64,000 nt of DNA. Source: Periplaneta americana (Eukaryota > Arthropoda > Insecta > Blattodea > Blattidae). The stretch is taken from positions 205,906,298 to 205,970,297 of the forward strand of contig NC_091119.1 in NCBI RefSeq assembly GCF_040183065.1, given 5' to 3'. The translations under genes were made by a program, and so were the position numbers. This document shows, one piece after another, positions 1 to 11,234 of the stretch (position 1 is its first letter; each line of letters opens with the position of its first letter). A model generated the notes under the pieces. That model ran no database searches. It worked only from the letters and a program-made list of their open reading frames with translations, and was not told the DNA's origin.

Positions 1-100
1 CTATTTTTTAGCTTTTTAGATAACTCATTTCCTTCAGAAAATATTTTTACTGACTTTTGTAAATGTACGAACACTTTTTGTACTCACTGTATATATAAAT

Positions 101-305
101 GTTATGTTTTATTTAACGGCGCTCGTAACTGCCAAGGTTATATCATCGTCGCCGGTGTGCTGGAATTTTGTCCCGCAGGATTAAATCTACTAACACGAGC
201 CTATCGCAATTAAGCACACTTAAATAACATCGACCTGGCTTGGAATCGAACCCGCAACCTCGGGCATAGAAGGCCACCGCTATACCAACTGCGCCAACCA
301 GGCCG
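101..305 (-). mobile_element. tRNA-derived SINE, family A, copy 1
   Basis: Read on the minus strand, the right end has a tRNA-like head with an A box (TGGCGCAGTTGG) and a B box (GGTTCGATTCC). The body then runs to a tail at the left end. It is flanked by a direct repeat of about 15 bp, actgtatatata...aat, at about 86-100 and from 306. Similar copies lie at 15128-15353 and 16507-16740, with a headless piece near 56715. The head does not fold into a full tRNA, so it is not a tRNA gene. Confidence 0.8.
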
Positions 306-523
306 ACTGTATATATATAAATTATTAAAAATCACTAAATGGATTGAACGAGTTTTTGGAACCACGTGTTCAGTAATTGTTGTCAAAATGGTATGAAGTT
401 GTATTTAGTGATGTTCCAGATAGTTTGTATAATTTGTACAGCCCTACTGCAATTCATGTCATTTAGCGAGATTCACTTATAAAAACAATAATTTTAATAT
501 TTGTTTATCTTTTTAATTTTCAG

Positions 524-3500
524 GAAGCTATGAAATGCATGGCAGATAAATCAGGAGTGGTAAGTTTGTGCTACATTTAATCAAGAAATGCACGAATAAA
601 TGAATGTAAATAACTTTCCTAATTGCATACCTACAATCACATGAATGTGTTTTAGCCCAACAAAAAAGGCGTGGTATCCGATGACATAGCTGCCAAGACT
701 ATATCAAAATCCTTCGAAGAGGACTGCGCGAAGAAAACGTTCGAGAAATACGCTAAGGAATATTTAGACAATAATAAGGGTAAGTACAGGAACTTATCAA
801 TGGGACATAGCACAGTTAGATGTTTGAAATGCGCATGTGCAGACACAGAAACAAAATTTAGGCCACCTGAATTTTCCAAGTTCCAGATATAACATACTGC
901 GCATGCTCAGTGGTGCTTATACTGGTCTGTACCTAACACGACAACCTGGAGGCTAATTCCATATAATAAAGTACTTAAATTATATTTCAATGTTACTACA
1001 GTAAGTTGGATATGCACGACGATACGAAAGGTTCTTGTGAAATGAAAATATATGAGTATTTGGAAAAATTACACACATTAAAGAAAATACTATATTGTTT
1101 CAGAGATACAATTTGTAACTGTGATTCGGAACACAGTGACATTATGACGCGATTTCTACGGTTACCAGGCATAAAGCCTTGGATTATAATGTCCATACGC
1201 CAAAATGTCCATAGCGTAATGTGCATGTTGAATATGTCCATGTTAAATCGTCCAGAGTCAAAAGTCGGTAGTTCTATAAAGTACACTATATCCATTGTTC
1301 AATGCAGTTATAGAAATGTATGTAAAAATTTTTAAGTACAGAACTAACTAGAACTGAAATTTTTGAAGATGGAACGAAATCATCAGTCAGTGCCATCACA
1401 GAAGGATAAGCCATTTCTTTCTTTTCGTGGGTACCTGTACCAACATCATGACTTTAATAGAGGCAGGACAAAAATATATTGGCGATGTGTATCTATGTAT
1501 TTATTTACACTGCAAGTGGGTAAGCACCCGGTGGCAGTGATGTACACAATATAAACAATACACAATAAATTTACAATACACAATACAATTATACAATACA
1601 CAATACAATTTTATACACACTACAATAAGAATACACAATATAATTTAACACAACAATAATAAAACATAAATAAAATACCTAATTTTACATTACAACCTAC
1701 ATAATTATGCATAGGCCCTACATAAGTTTCAATAGTCTTTCACTTTACTCTCATCTCACTCACTGTAGTGGCACTATGACGCATTTCACTGACACTTTAG
1801 CACACATTTCACTGACACACTATAACACATTTTACTGACACTATAGAACACATTTCATTGACGCTATAAATTATCACTGATCGGAACTATTCACTGCACT
1901 GTAAAACCATAACTTCACTGACTCACCTCGCTTCACTGATACAACAGTTCAAATAAGTCAAATAATTACACTCTTATGCATACTTATGAACAGAACTACA
2001 TTTAAGCTAAACATTTCTAGTCTAAGACCCTCTTACACGCCATTTTAAATAATTTACAATTCAAACCAAGGAAGTAACTCGTCAGGCTAAATAAATACAT
2101 GTCACCTTAAAAAATTAAATGACTTAGTCATGACTATCGACAGGCAAAGAAAGGTTGTTACACACGATAATTGACATCGTATGTTTGAATATTTCAACTG
2201 TAATTATTTAGGGAACTATTTACAAATAATGTATTTGTTTATTTGCATTGATTATTCTAAATATCATTTTATACCGCTCTATAGATTTATAATTAGTCTA
2301 TGATTTCATCTTTCACAGCCACTAAACCTTGCGATCCGCAGAGAATAATGAATTGTGCGAAGAGTGCAATGGAGAAAATGCAGAAAGTGAGTTCATTAAT
2401 ATAATAAGTAAAATATATAACCATTGATCGCTACTCTAACATTAATTCTTGTTTTATATATTTTTGCACATATTACACTGCGATCTCTATCCATAGAAAT
2501 CGAACGTAAAATACAGGGAAAAACCGTAAGTAATGCCATTAATATCAAGGGGATATTCTTTGAGACATTTCAAAGTAAAAAATAATAATACAATTTTGCT
2601 CGTTTTTGCCTCTTTTTCAAGAAAAAAAATATATTTACAGGAAATATTCAATAGCGCATTTTGGGAAAGCTATTGAATTATTCTCAAAATGCTCAGTCAA
2701 TTTAAGAGAGCAGTGTATTAATTAATGATTTAAAATGATTTTAGTTTTGTCCTTTAAATGTGCAGAAATTTGGCACGAACAAATGTAAGTTTTCGTTATG
2801 CAAAGGAATTTTAAAACGTGATGCTCTCTGACAACGCTGTAAAGGTTATTGCCTGGAGAGAGGCAGCTCTCGTATGTGAGGAATGGGTGATACAACGAGA
2901 AATGTAAATTGATACGATTGCTTTCAAAGACGGCTTAGGAAATTTCATTTCTTGTATGTACCGGTTTACCGGTTACTACTTTAAAAATGAGAGTGGGAGG
3001 GAACTATTCTAAATTGGCTCTTAGTACGACAAAGGGAAATTTTCTGAATAATTAATTAGATGTATGTATATAATGTAAAACAAGCATTTCTTATTACCTG
3101 TATTCACAGAATACTTAATTAAAAATAAATCGAGAGAATTTAAAAATGATGTTTTAAATTTTGTTCGTTACTTTAAGATAAAATAAGCCAATCGTATTAT
3201 TTTTTTTCTCTTGTGTTTTAACCGTTTTAAAATTTGTTTTTATAACGTGAAATAAGCATAATTACCGTTTAAGATCTCTAGAATATTTAATTAAAATGAG
3301 AATGTAGAAATATTTCTTAAGGGGAGACAGAGGTGAATATTTCAAAATCCACAACATTTATCCGATTTGTTTGAAATTGATCATGGATACTAAGTATGTT
3401 ATTAGTAATGGACATACCAAGTTTCAACTTTCTAAGTACAATAGTTCTGTAAATATTAATAATTTTATAAAACTTTATATCGTTTGATATAAAATGCTCC

Positions 3501-6438
3501 ATGCACCATATTGTAAGAAATGTTCAACATTTCTTTTTATTTATATGTTCAGAGAAGGTATATAAATAATGATAAGTATTAGTTTATTATGTGAATAATA
3601 TAGTAATACACTTATCTTGGTTTTAATTTCATACTTTTAAGGGCACAAAATCAAAAACTAACATCGGAATATGAAAATAAATATAATAAAAATGGAAAAA
3701 ACAAATTTTCATTTTTTATTCAGTTTTGTTCGAAAATTTCACCTCTGTCTGCCCCCCCCCCCCCGTAGTCCTTTCTATTTAATTTGAAATAAGAGTATTT
3801 TATTGTCTATGTTCTCCGAACATTTAATTGAAATTAGTTTGTAGAGTTAATTTTAAATTTTTCAAGAGTTTGTTGAAATTAAAGTGACCATTGGTCATTC
3901 TCCATTCTCTAACACAGTTTAAACACAAAAATTAAACATTACAGGCCTATCATCTGTATTTTATCTTAAGAGTTTAAAAACAATGCACATGACAATGACC
4001 TTCAACAAGCGAGGTGAAAGGGTTGTTCAGAGCAACACAACTTAATGTGTACTCCCTGCTGATTGCAGCGTTGTACGATCTAATACTTCATGTATTTTAA
4101 AATGCAGGTTTTTCTGAAAAACTATTCAAAATATAGCAAAATGATATTTGTATTTTTTGTTGTTCTTTATTTAGAGAATATCCACGAGAATTTGACATTA
4201 CTTACGATTCACCCTGTATAGTAGTAATTCAGAGTAAAGGCATGTGCTTTCTCAACAGATGATCCAGTAGCTAATCACACTTTAGAACTTCTTCCTCAGC
4301 ATCTCCTTCAATTTGAAATATTTCCATAAAATTGTTTTGCACTGAGAAACACAAAGACTTTTACTACCTCCTAGTTTCTGCACATTTACTGCTTTCTCAG
4401 TGATACAACCTGTGGCATACTATTTTCCTTTCTCGATTTCTGTTACACCTCGAGAATGTTTGAAACATAAGGTGAAGGTATATATTTCGGTAGAGTAATT
4501 TACTTACTTACTTATGGCTTTTAAGGAACCCGGATGTTCATTGCCGCCCTCACATAAGCCCGCCATCGGTCCCTATCCTGTGCAAGATTAATCCAGTCTC
4601 TTTCATCATACCCCACCTCCCTCAAATCCATTTTAATATTATCCTCCCATCTGCATGTCGGCCACTCCAAAGGTATTTTTCTCTCCGGCCTCCCAACTAA
4701 CACTCTTCATTCATTTCTGGATTCGCCCATACGTGCTACATGCCCTGCCCATCTCAAACGTCTGGATTTAATTTCCTAATTATGTCAGGTGAAGAATACA
4801 ATGCGTGCAGTTCTGTGTTGTGTAACTTTCTTCATTCTCCTGTAACTTCATCCCTCTTAGCCCCAAATATTTTCCTAAGCACCTTATTCTCAAACACCTT
4901 TAATCTGTGTTCCTCTCTCAAAGTGAGAGTCCAAGTTTCACAACCATAAAGAACAACCGGTAATATTACTGTTTTATAAATTCTAACTTTCAGATTTTTC
5001 AACAGCAGACTGGATGATAAAAGTTACTCAACCGAATAATAACAGGCATTTCCCATATTTATTCTGTGTTTAATTTCCTCCAGAGTATCATTTATATTCG
5101 TTACTCTTGCTCCAAGATATTTGAACTTCTCCACTTCTTCGAAAGATAAGTTTCCAATTTTTATATTTCCATTAGTGTAATTTACTATAGGCCCTAATTC
5201 AAAATTTGTTTTCCGATGTTGTCTAAGTCCTTTGAAAATAAAAATTTGAATTCTTAATATACAATATCTGTAGGATCACTAAGCAATTTTAATCTCTTCT
5301 CCTATCTGGTAGAATGACTTAAATGTAGGCTTCAATCAACTTATATTCAATCTCAGGAATTATGGATAGAAGTTGTTTTAGCAGTGAGTTTTTCAAGTTC
5401 TTTTACAACATAGTGAGGCAAATGTTCACACCGATAATTAACCCTGTATCATTGTATTGGTGTGGTGAAGGTTTTTTATCCTTTCGTAGCCAAAAATTTA
5501 TACCAGTTTAAATAAGTGACGTAATACTTATCAGTTTTTCAGTTTTTGTGGTCAGGAACTAAGTAGTTGCATATTATGATTATAATTGTTCTTTCCTTGT
5601 AGTGCGTTCATTGTTATTATGAAAAAAAAATATGGTTAATATTTCAGAGAGGTCTTCAAGAAAAAGAAGAAGAAGGAGGATATTTAATAAGTTACTTATT
5701 TGCGGTTGTTATAGCAATTCCTCTTTTTTCAGAACTGTCCGGAAGAATGCCGAATAAAGTGTGAGTATTACAACGATTTATTTCAAAATAATCCACTCAT
5801 AAGTTTTGTGTTTCTAGTTTGTGCACACGAAGACATAAGTCTAAGATGTAAGGCAGGAGGATGCGTTACAATGAATGGGGGTCACTGCGAGCATCTCCTA
5901 TGATAGTGATAAATAGGTACTGATATCTCAGAAGATATTAATTTTACGACAGTGTTTATTACAATTACTATGCTTTCTTATTTTGATGAATAGTACCACG
6001 TCTCAAAATATTGACTACTTTTCTTTAAACACTCTGTATAATGACCTAATCTATAAAAGAAGAACGCCCTAATTACAAGAGACAGTAGAAAATTATTATT
6101 ACTTATGTCATAAAAGTGAAAAGAAAATATGAAAATAGATAAACAAGAAATAAAAGAAGAAATGAGAATAATTGTCCAGAATTTCTAGTCTTGTGTTTTA
6201 ATACTGCCTGAGGTAGATTATCTGTTAATGCATTTTCAATATGTTTAAAGTCATAAAAGTGAAAAAAAGATGAAAACAGATAAACAAGAAATAAAAGTAG
6301 AAATAAGAATAATTGTCCAGAATTTCTAGTCTTCTGTTTTAATACTGCCTGAGGTAGATTATCTGTTAATGCATCTTCAATATGTTTAAAACGAATAAAT
6401 TTTTCCATTTAATTACAGCTGCAGAATGCCAAGGATAA
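524..6438 (+). CDS. Odorant-binding-protein-like gene 1, 3' part (five last coding exons)
   Basis: Coding exons are 524-559, 656-779, 2319-2386, 5733-5760 and 6419-6438, each with AG before it and, except the last, GT after it. They read EAMKCMADKSGV, then a 41-residue exon starting PNKKGVVSDD, then TKPCDPQRIMNC..., then NCPEECRIK, then a short end SAECQG and stop. Exon lengths of 36, 124, 68 and 28 nt and all phases equal those of gene 2 at 38875-46553, and both genes end with a 20-nt exon. The 5' exons, including the signal peptide, lie left of the window. The family is inferred from gene 2: secreted, helix-rich, with a C-terminal C-P-x9-C motif like Plus-C odorant-binding proteins. Compared with gene 2 it lacks the cysteines matching C146 and C163 and has two new ones. 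A polyadenylation signal follows at 6499. The gene structure is well supported; the function is moderately so. Confidence 0.72.
1494..2135 (-). mobile_element. LINE 3' UTR fragment (LINE family C)
   Basis: On the minus strand the sequence carries many copies of the phrase gtgtcagtgaaatg and ends with cactgccaccgggtgc. The same phrases occur in the same order on the + strand at about 40080-40620, downstream of a reverse-transcriptase C-terminus. This is therefore the untranslated tail of that LINE, lying in gene 1's second visible intron. Boundaries are approximate. Part of it (1560-1680) is degenerate acaatacacaat repeats. Confidence 0.55.
2514..4216. mobile_element. Long TIR element, TA target duplication
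   Basis: The left end is CAGGGAAAAACCGTAAGTAA and the right end, reverse complemented, is CAGGGTGAATCGTAAGTAAT. Both are followed inward by matching sequence around ggatattct. TA flanks both ends (2512-2513 and 4217-4218). No transposase is readable, so this looks like a non-autonomous Tc1/mariner-type element. It lies in the gene 1 intron between the exons at 2319 and 5733 and hosts a nested MITE at 3321-3764. The CAGGGTGA start recurs in the element at 59551-60536. Confidence 0.65.
3321..3764. mobile_element. MITE with imperfect TIRs, nested
   Basis: The left end is GGGGAGACAGAGGTGAATAT. The right end is the near-reverse complement, atttcacctctgtctg followed by a run of 14 C. No clear target duplication is seen and there is no coding capacity. 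It sits inside the larger TIR element at 2514-4216. The C run may be an expanded end of the TIR. Confidence 0.55.
4504..5176 (-). mobile_element. RTE-like LINE, 5'-truncated copy
   Basis: The minus strand encodes the C-terminal part of the reverse transcriptase seen at 11235-12396, with [31 protein letters not shown] and the end AAMNIRVP. The 3' end carries tandem TAAG units (ttacttacttac on the + strand), as in RTE/BovB-type LINEs that end in short tandem repeats. A direct repeat gtaatttac flanks it at 4495-4503 and 5177-5185, supporting one insertion event. It is degenerate and lies in a gene 1 intron. Confidence 0.8.
6107..6392 (+). repeat. 143-bp tandem duplication before the last exon of gene 1
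   Basis: Two adjacent units begin with gtcataaaagtgaaaa at 6107 and 6250 and share most of their sequence, including gaatttctagtctt and ctgcctgaggtagattatct. The right end lies about 25 bases upstream of the last exon (6419), so both units lie in the last intron. No second copy of the exon acceptor itself is created. Confidence 0.85.
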
Positions 6439-6498
6439 GGGCGAGAAGGTGCCCTAGAAGAAATAGAAGTCTAAAATATATTATGTGGATATCAGTCA

Positions 6499-6504
6499 AA
6501 TAAA
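6499..6504 (+). promoter_or_regulatory. AATAAA polyadenylation signal, gene 1
   Basis: A canonical AATAAA lies 61 bases after the stop codon of gene 1. An ATTAAA at 6623-6628 has a conserved counterpart at 46709-46714 after gene 2 and is an alternative site. Confidence 0.5.
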
Positions 6505-6851
6505 TGTACAGACGCAAGCAATTACACAGGACATGAACCGCTGTCAGTATATAATGTATCACAGTTCTTGGAGCATAACTACACTCCACGAGTATGTTAT
6601 TCAAATGTAATTATAATATGTAATTAAATACTATATCATTGAAACTGTGTCTAATTCACTTCCACGCTTGTAGTCATCTTGGTTGGACTTAGGCTGGTAT
6701 TCATAGTCGACACTTTCGATTAAAGTGCCCTTTAGAAGACACAAAGTATCACTTTTCCGTTGCACAGTCGACACTTTGGTGTAAAGGAACACTTTGGATG
6801 AAAGTGTAGTTCCGACCACACTTTGAGCCGAAAGTGGCACTTTGTATAAAA

Positions 6852-7043
6852 ATGGCGGACGTCTTGGAAGTTGTCGAATTATTAGAACGTGCGGAAGAGA
6901 TGGCACAATTAGTGGACAATGTACAAATTAGAGATAGGCCTAAAGACAATCCCGTGGAATTTTATAATGATATAGAATTAAAAAAAAACAGTTCCGATTT
7001 GATAAAGAAACTTATTGAGATTGCTTATTTTTTCGATGACTGA
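6852..7043 (+). pseudogene. HARBI1-like transposase N-terminus
   Basis: An ORF of 63 residues starting MADVLEVVELLERAEEMAQ continues with IRDRPKDNPVEFYNDIEL. The acidic start followed by an RDR-P-NP-EFY-D-E segment resembles the N-terminus of Harbinger nuclease transposases (HARBI1 family). It stops where the fold should begin, and no catalytic DDE domain is seen downstream in the element. Its position just inside the left TIR fits a first coding segment. This is either a truncated gene or a first exon whose partners are lost. The assignment rests on motif recognition. Confidence 0.5.
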
Positions 7044-7636
7044 TTGACAAAACGAATAATAGACGTTTGCCAGTGCCTCCAATAATACAGTTATTGACTG
7101 CATACATTAATATACAGTATATATATATATATATATATTTATTATAGTTCAGGTATTTCTGTAGTTACATTCGTATATTTACAACCTCAATTCGATGAAG
7201 TGATATGTAGGTAGATATGCCTATATAACTTATTTTTTTATTACTGAAACGAATTTTTTAACTTAAATAATATTAAACTAACTTCAATCTAATATAGGCA
7301 TAATTATTTTAAATTAGCATTGAGAGACCTCACGTGCCTGCCTTCTAAGCAGATTCCATAATTATATTGGGTTTAAAATGATTTTGATTTTTGTTGACTA
7401 CCTGTATTTTGAGATAAGATTTATCTTGATGTTGATATAATCATTACTGTTTTGATAACGGTAATATATATTTTTACGCCGGTAAGCAATACATCTACTG
7501 TCTCTAGTTCATGTGTAGTCATAACCTCACCATGGAAAGAGATCTCACACTATTAGGACTATTTTGTTTTGCTTTGTAGAAACATTTGGCATTCAAAATA
7601 TTCCTGAAGAGCAGGCAATAATGGAAACGAGAGAGA

Positions 7637-7658
7637 GAAAATAGTAGTAGTAATAGTA

Positions 7659-7712
<54 letters not shown>

Positions 7713-7862
7713 GCAGTAGTAATGTGTTTATCTCATTCTTTTTTTACTTCTATTCACTATTCACGAAAAAGACAAAAATAAAAATAATGGAAATAACACG
7801 ATATATCAATGAAGCAGATACGTATAAAACCTAACCTAACGATATAAATTTAATGTATGTAT

Positions 7863-7932
<70 letters not shown>
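7637..7932 (+). repeat. (TAA)n and (AT)n microsatellites
   Basis: A (TAA/TAG)n tract occupies about 7643-7712 and an (AT)n tract about 7862-7932, both inside the Harbinger element. A shorter (TA)n lies at 7120-7138. These are simple repeats with no coding content. Confidence 0.9.
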
Positions 7933-7937
<5 letters not shown>

Positions 7938-8924
7938 AAACTTAACCTACTCAGTCCAACTTAACCTAACTATATAAACTAATAGAAGATATGTAGGCTA
8001 CAAAATCTAACCGAACTGTATAAATCAGTGGAACGGATACTTAAAAAATCTAACTTAGCGACATAAATCAATGAAAAAGATATGTACAGAACCTAATCTA
8101 ATTATATAAATTAATGGATCAGTTATGTACTGTACAAAACCTAACCTAATTTCACCAGCAGTATCATTAACTTTTTAATAAAATGCTATAAATCTGAACT
8201 GACTGATATAATCTAAACTATCGGCAACAAAAACTAGAAACTGAAATAAAACAACTTTAAATATATATTTTCTTCCTCGCGCAATCAATAGGCTCCTAAT
8301 TCAAATCACAAGCATTGTAATTTGTAGGTTATACGTCATTAATTTGTTATTGTTTGTTCATTTGTTTTGAAAGGCATTTTGGGACTTCTATTACCAACCA
8401 AATTGTAACTCTACACTTTGCTGGCGTAAAGTGACACTTTGTGAAGTGCACTTCTTCAATCGTCTATGAATACCACTAATATGAAAGAGCCACTTTCGTC
8501 AAAAGTGTCACTTTGCAAAGTGGTGATATAAAGTGTCGACTATGAATACAAGCATTAGTCTCACAAGAAACCTGTCAATGAGCTGATGTCGGAAATCCCC
8601 TCAAATTACATACACAGATTTCCATAGCTGAACTGCTAGGTTGTGCACACCTGCTTGAATATTGCATTAAGAAACAAATGGCGAGAACTTCAGGAGAATG
8701 GTTGAGTTGCTATCCGATGTGAATAACTACGCCAGTGATGTCAAAGCAAGCGCATTTTTCTGACCTTACGTCGTGCGCGGGCATCAAGCGCTAAGTATGG
8801 AAAGAGGCAGGGTTGTGTATATGAATAAGCAGCCTGTTGGATTAAGAAAACAATGGTGCACAAACTTCAAACGGAACGTGAAATTTTATGTCGTTATTTT
8901 TATAAGCTTCTTTTTGTTTAATAT

Positions 8925-9760
8925 TGTGACAGCGACGTGAGATTCGAACTCACGACCAGCGTCCCGCAAGACAGCAGATCGCGCGGGCTTCACGGAGCAC
9001 TGAGGGACGGCGCGCGGCGGAGAGAGTGCCCGCGCAACTGTTGCGTGTGGAGTAGGGGCGACGGACCCTCCCGACTCTTCCAGAAGTCCGTCGAAGTGGA
9101 GATATCCAGATAATTCTCTGCACACCTGTAGAAATTTCTCGCAACTATGATTTCGCTATAAAAGAAGAAACGCCAGCGAACTCGAGCAGTTTTTTCAGTT
9201 ATTCAGTCAGTGAGTAAGCCAGAGCAAGCAAGCCAGTCTTGTGTACCGGAGTTCGACTCGAGTGTGCGTCCGCAACTGTATCAGCATCCGAAGGCCTGAG
9301 TTCGAGTGCAGTGGACCGCAGTTGGAGGGACCTGAGTTCGAGTGCAGTGGACCGCAGTTGGAGGGACCTGAGTTCGAGTGCAGTGGACCGCAGTTGGAGG
9401 GACCTGAGTTCGAGTGCAGTGGACCGCAGTTGGAGGGACCTGAGTTCGAGTACAGTGAACTGTCTCTGAAGATCTGTGGTTCGAGATACTGTGAACTCGA
9501 GTGACTGAGCTAGAAGAACTGTGAACTGAGAACTGATAGTTCTGATTTGTAAATAGTGCTTTGTAAATATTAATTAAGATTAACAGTTCATTGTTGTTCG
9601 TAATAGTCCAAGTAAATTGTCATTGCCGTCAGTGGAGTGCCATAACGAATATTGTGTTGAGTGAAAATCCTATTGTTGACGAGAGCGTTTAAGGTGAATT
9701 CTAGAAAGGAATTATTGTTGGAAGAATAAAATCCTATTGTTGAGTTGAAATAAATTTACA
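8925..9760 (+). mobile_element. Solo LTR of the Gypsy-type family
   Basis: It starts TGTGACAGCGACGTGAGATT and ends ataaatttaca, giving TG...CA ends, with ATAT on both sides (8921-8924 and 9761-9764). The first part matches the LTRs at 47596 and 53193, and the 36-bp internal repeat is shared. It is longer (836 bp) because its 3' part differs, so it is a related subfamily. No internal coding region remains, as expected from LTR-LTR recombination. It is a fossil. Confidence 0.85.
9296..9459 (+). repeat. 36-bp minisatellite inside the LTR
   Basis: Four full units start at 9296, 9332, 9368 and 9404, followed by a partial diverged unit. Each begins ctgagttcgagtgcagtgga. The related LTRs near 24326, 47596 and 53193 carry only about two units. 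The unit is a multiple of three, so it stays open in all frames and yields spurious ORFs on the + strand. Confidence 0.9.
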
Positions 9761-9764
9761 ATAT

Positions 9765-10690
9765 TATCTATACTGTGTGTAAAACAAAATTACTAACACT
9801 GATTTCTTAATATTGCACTTGTGTTTTAAATGTTAATAACATAATAGAGAGTTAAGAAGGAATATTCACTTAAATTCCATAGTAGTATAATATTATACTG
9901 TATTAAGTGGATGAAACACATCATTCATAAAGAAAGTGATATTCCAAAGAAAGAGATTGAGTATGACATGATAAGTTGGAATTTATATTGATGGTGTTTT
10001 TAGCCTTACAAAAGTATTCAATAAACTAATCAAAACAATATTACAGTACAAAGCAAAGTTACCTAGGTACTGTATCTGTTTTAAGTGCAACTAATATTCC
10101 GTAACAAAACTCTTATTGAATTATGCTTTTAAGGTGATATTTGTGAGCAACTTCCGATCATCAGAATATTAAATTAATTTCTCGAAATCTGCTGAAGCTA
10201 TAGAGCTGACATTTATACAACACATGGGCACGCATCGTTTGCTTATGATGTAACAGTAGTTGCTTTGTTAATTCATTTCCTTACAAACAATTTCCATGCG
10301 CATATTTTCAAAATTTTCAATACACTATCTTCAGTAATACATAAATACGGTATATTAGATTTACGAAAACATTCTGTAAGGCTACTAAATAAATCGGCCT
10401 ATACCTGAAAATTTCAATTTTCTATACGAAAAGTTGAGAAAATACTTCTTTTGAACAAAAAAATCAAACTTGTGAAAAATGAGCATTACAATTAAAACTT
10501 ACATTCTTATAATGCACTTATACTTCTGAGGAAAATCTAAAAATTAACATGGATACAGTTTTAATAAGTTCTCTTCCCGTTATCTATTGAATCAGTGCTG
10601 GCAATCCCTGAATATAGCTCGACCAAGCGGCATATACCACCCCTTTCGTCTGTCTCTTTCCTTTCCGCTGTAAAGCGCTCAGGCTCTCCT
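9765..10690. other. Intergenic AT-rich stretch, nothing recognised
   Basis: This lies between the solo LTR and the duplicated flank. I saw no ORF of interest, no TIR pair and no tRNA-like box. It includes several atattac/aatatta words only. Confidence 0.5.
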
Positions 10691-11234
10691 GGGCTCTAAA
10701 GCGCGCGCTTGCTCCTGTGGGCATCAGTTGACATGCTTGACCTACACTGTCACGTGGCATGCGAAATAGCCTTGCGCACTCAATGGACTTTGCAAGTTGG
10801 GCTACTCAAGTCTTTGACAATTTGCTATACAAGCTTCAATTACGTATTATTACAGTTAGCATGACCAACTAAATTTCTTTCATTCAACCACGTGTTGCGG
10901 AGATGTCGGAACATTCACAGTTTGAAGGGGTTTCTACAAGAGCTCACTGACAGTTTCCTTGTTAATTTCGAAACTGTTTTCACATTATTCCTTGGAAATT
11001 TCTCGAAAAGAGGTAATCGGCGAATTAATGTTGAGAGAACCTCTAAATGGAAAACAGAATCATACGAGATATATGCAAAGTTCAAGGTCACTGGTGTGGA
11101 CCACATGATCACTAAATGCAAAGGATGGGACGGCCTCATCACGTGACCGAGAGCTGTGGAAGCCCGGCCGTGGCTGAATCCTACGAGGAGGAATATGAAA
11201 AATATATACCACAAACTAAGAGAGGAAGTCTGTA
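10690..11234. repeat. 3' flank of gene 1, homologous to 3' flank of gene 2
   Basis: The phrase cactgtcacgtggcatgcga at about 10746 recurs at about 46836, followed in both by related sequence to attattacagttag. Further right, ggacggcctcatcacgtgac and gcccggccgtggctgaat recur in altered form at about 54533-54585. This shows the tandem gene duplication extended well past the coding region. ORFs here are open by chance. Confidence 0.7.

Larger units (their letters stand above)
6692..8554. mobile_element. PIF/Harbinger DNA transposon, internally degenerate
   Basis: The left TIR starts GGCTGGTATTCATAGTCGAC. The right end, reverse complemented, reads TGCTTGTATTCATAGTCGAC. A 3-bp TTA duplication flanks it (6689-6691 and 8555-8557), the target signature of PIF/Harbinger. 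Subterminal regions are crowded with short cactttg and caaagtg motifs on both strands. The left part holds an ORF resembling the start of HARBI1-type transposases; the rest is AT-rich, with microsatellites and repeated phrases like aacctaacctaac. It inserted into the 3' flank of gene 1, and the matching flank of gene 2 lacks it. Confidence 0.8.

Noticed and set aside
3751-3764. Run of C as a possible regulatory or quadruplex signal
   Set aside because: It forms the end of a MITE and is more likely slippage or a sequencing problem.
6103-6408. 101-residue minus-strand ORF with internal repeat
   Set aside because: It is the shadow of the 143-bp tandem duplication in the last intron of gene 1.
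9239-9504. Two overlapping + strand ORFs of 76 and 87 residues
   Set aside because: They are created by the 36-bp LTR repeat, which is open in several frames.
10915-11214. 99-residue minus-strand ORF with a hydrophobic start like a signal peptide
   Set aside because: No conservation in the homologous flank of gene 2 and no splice or promoter support.
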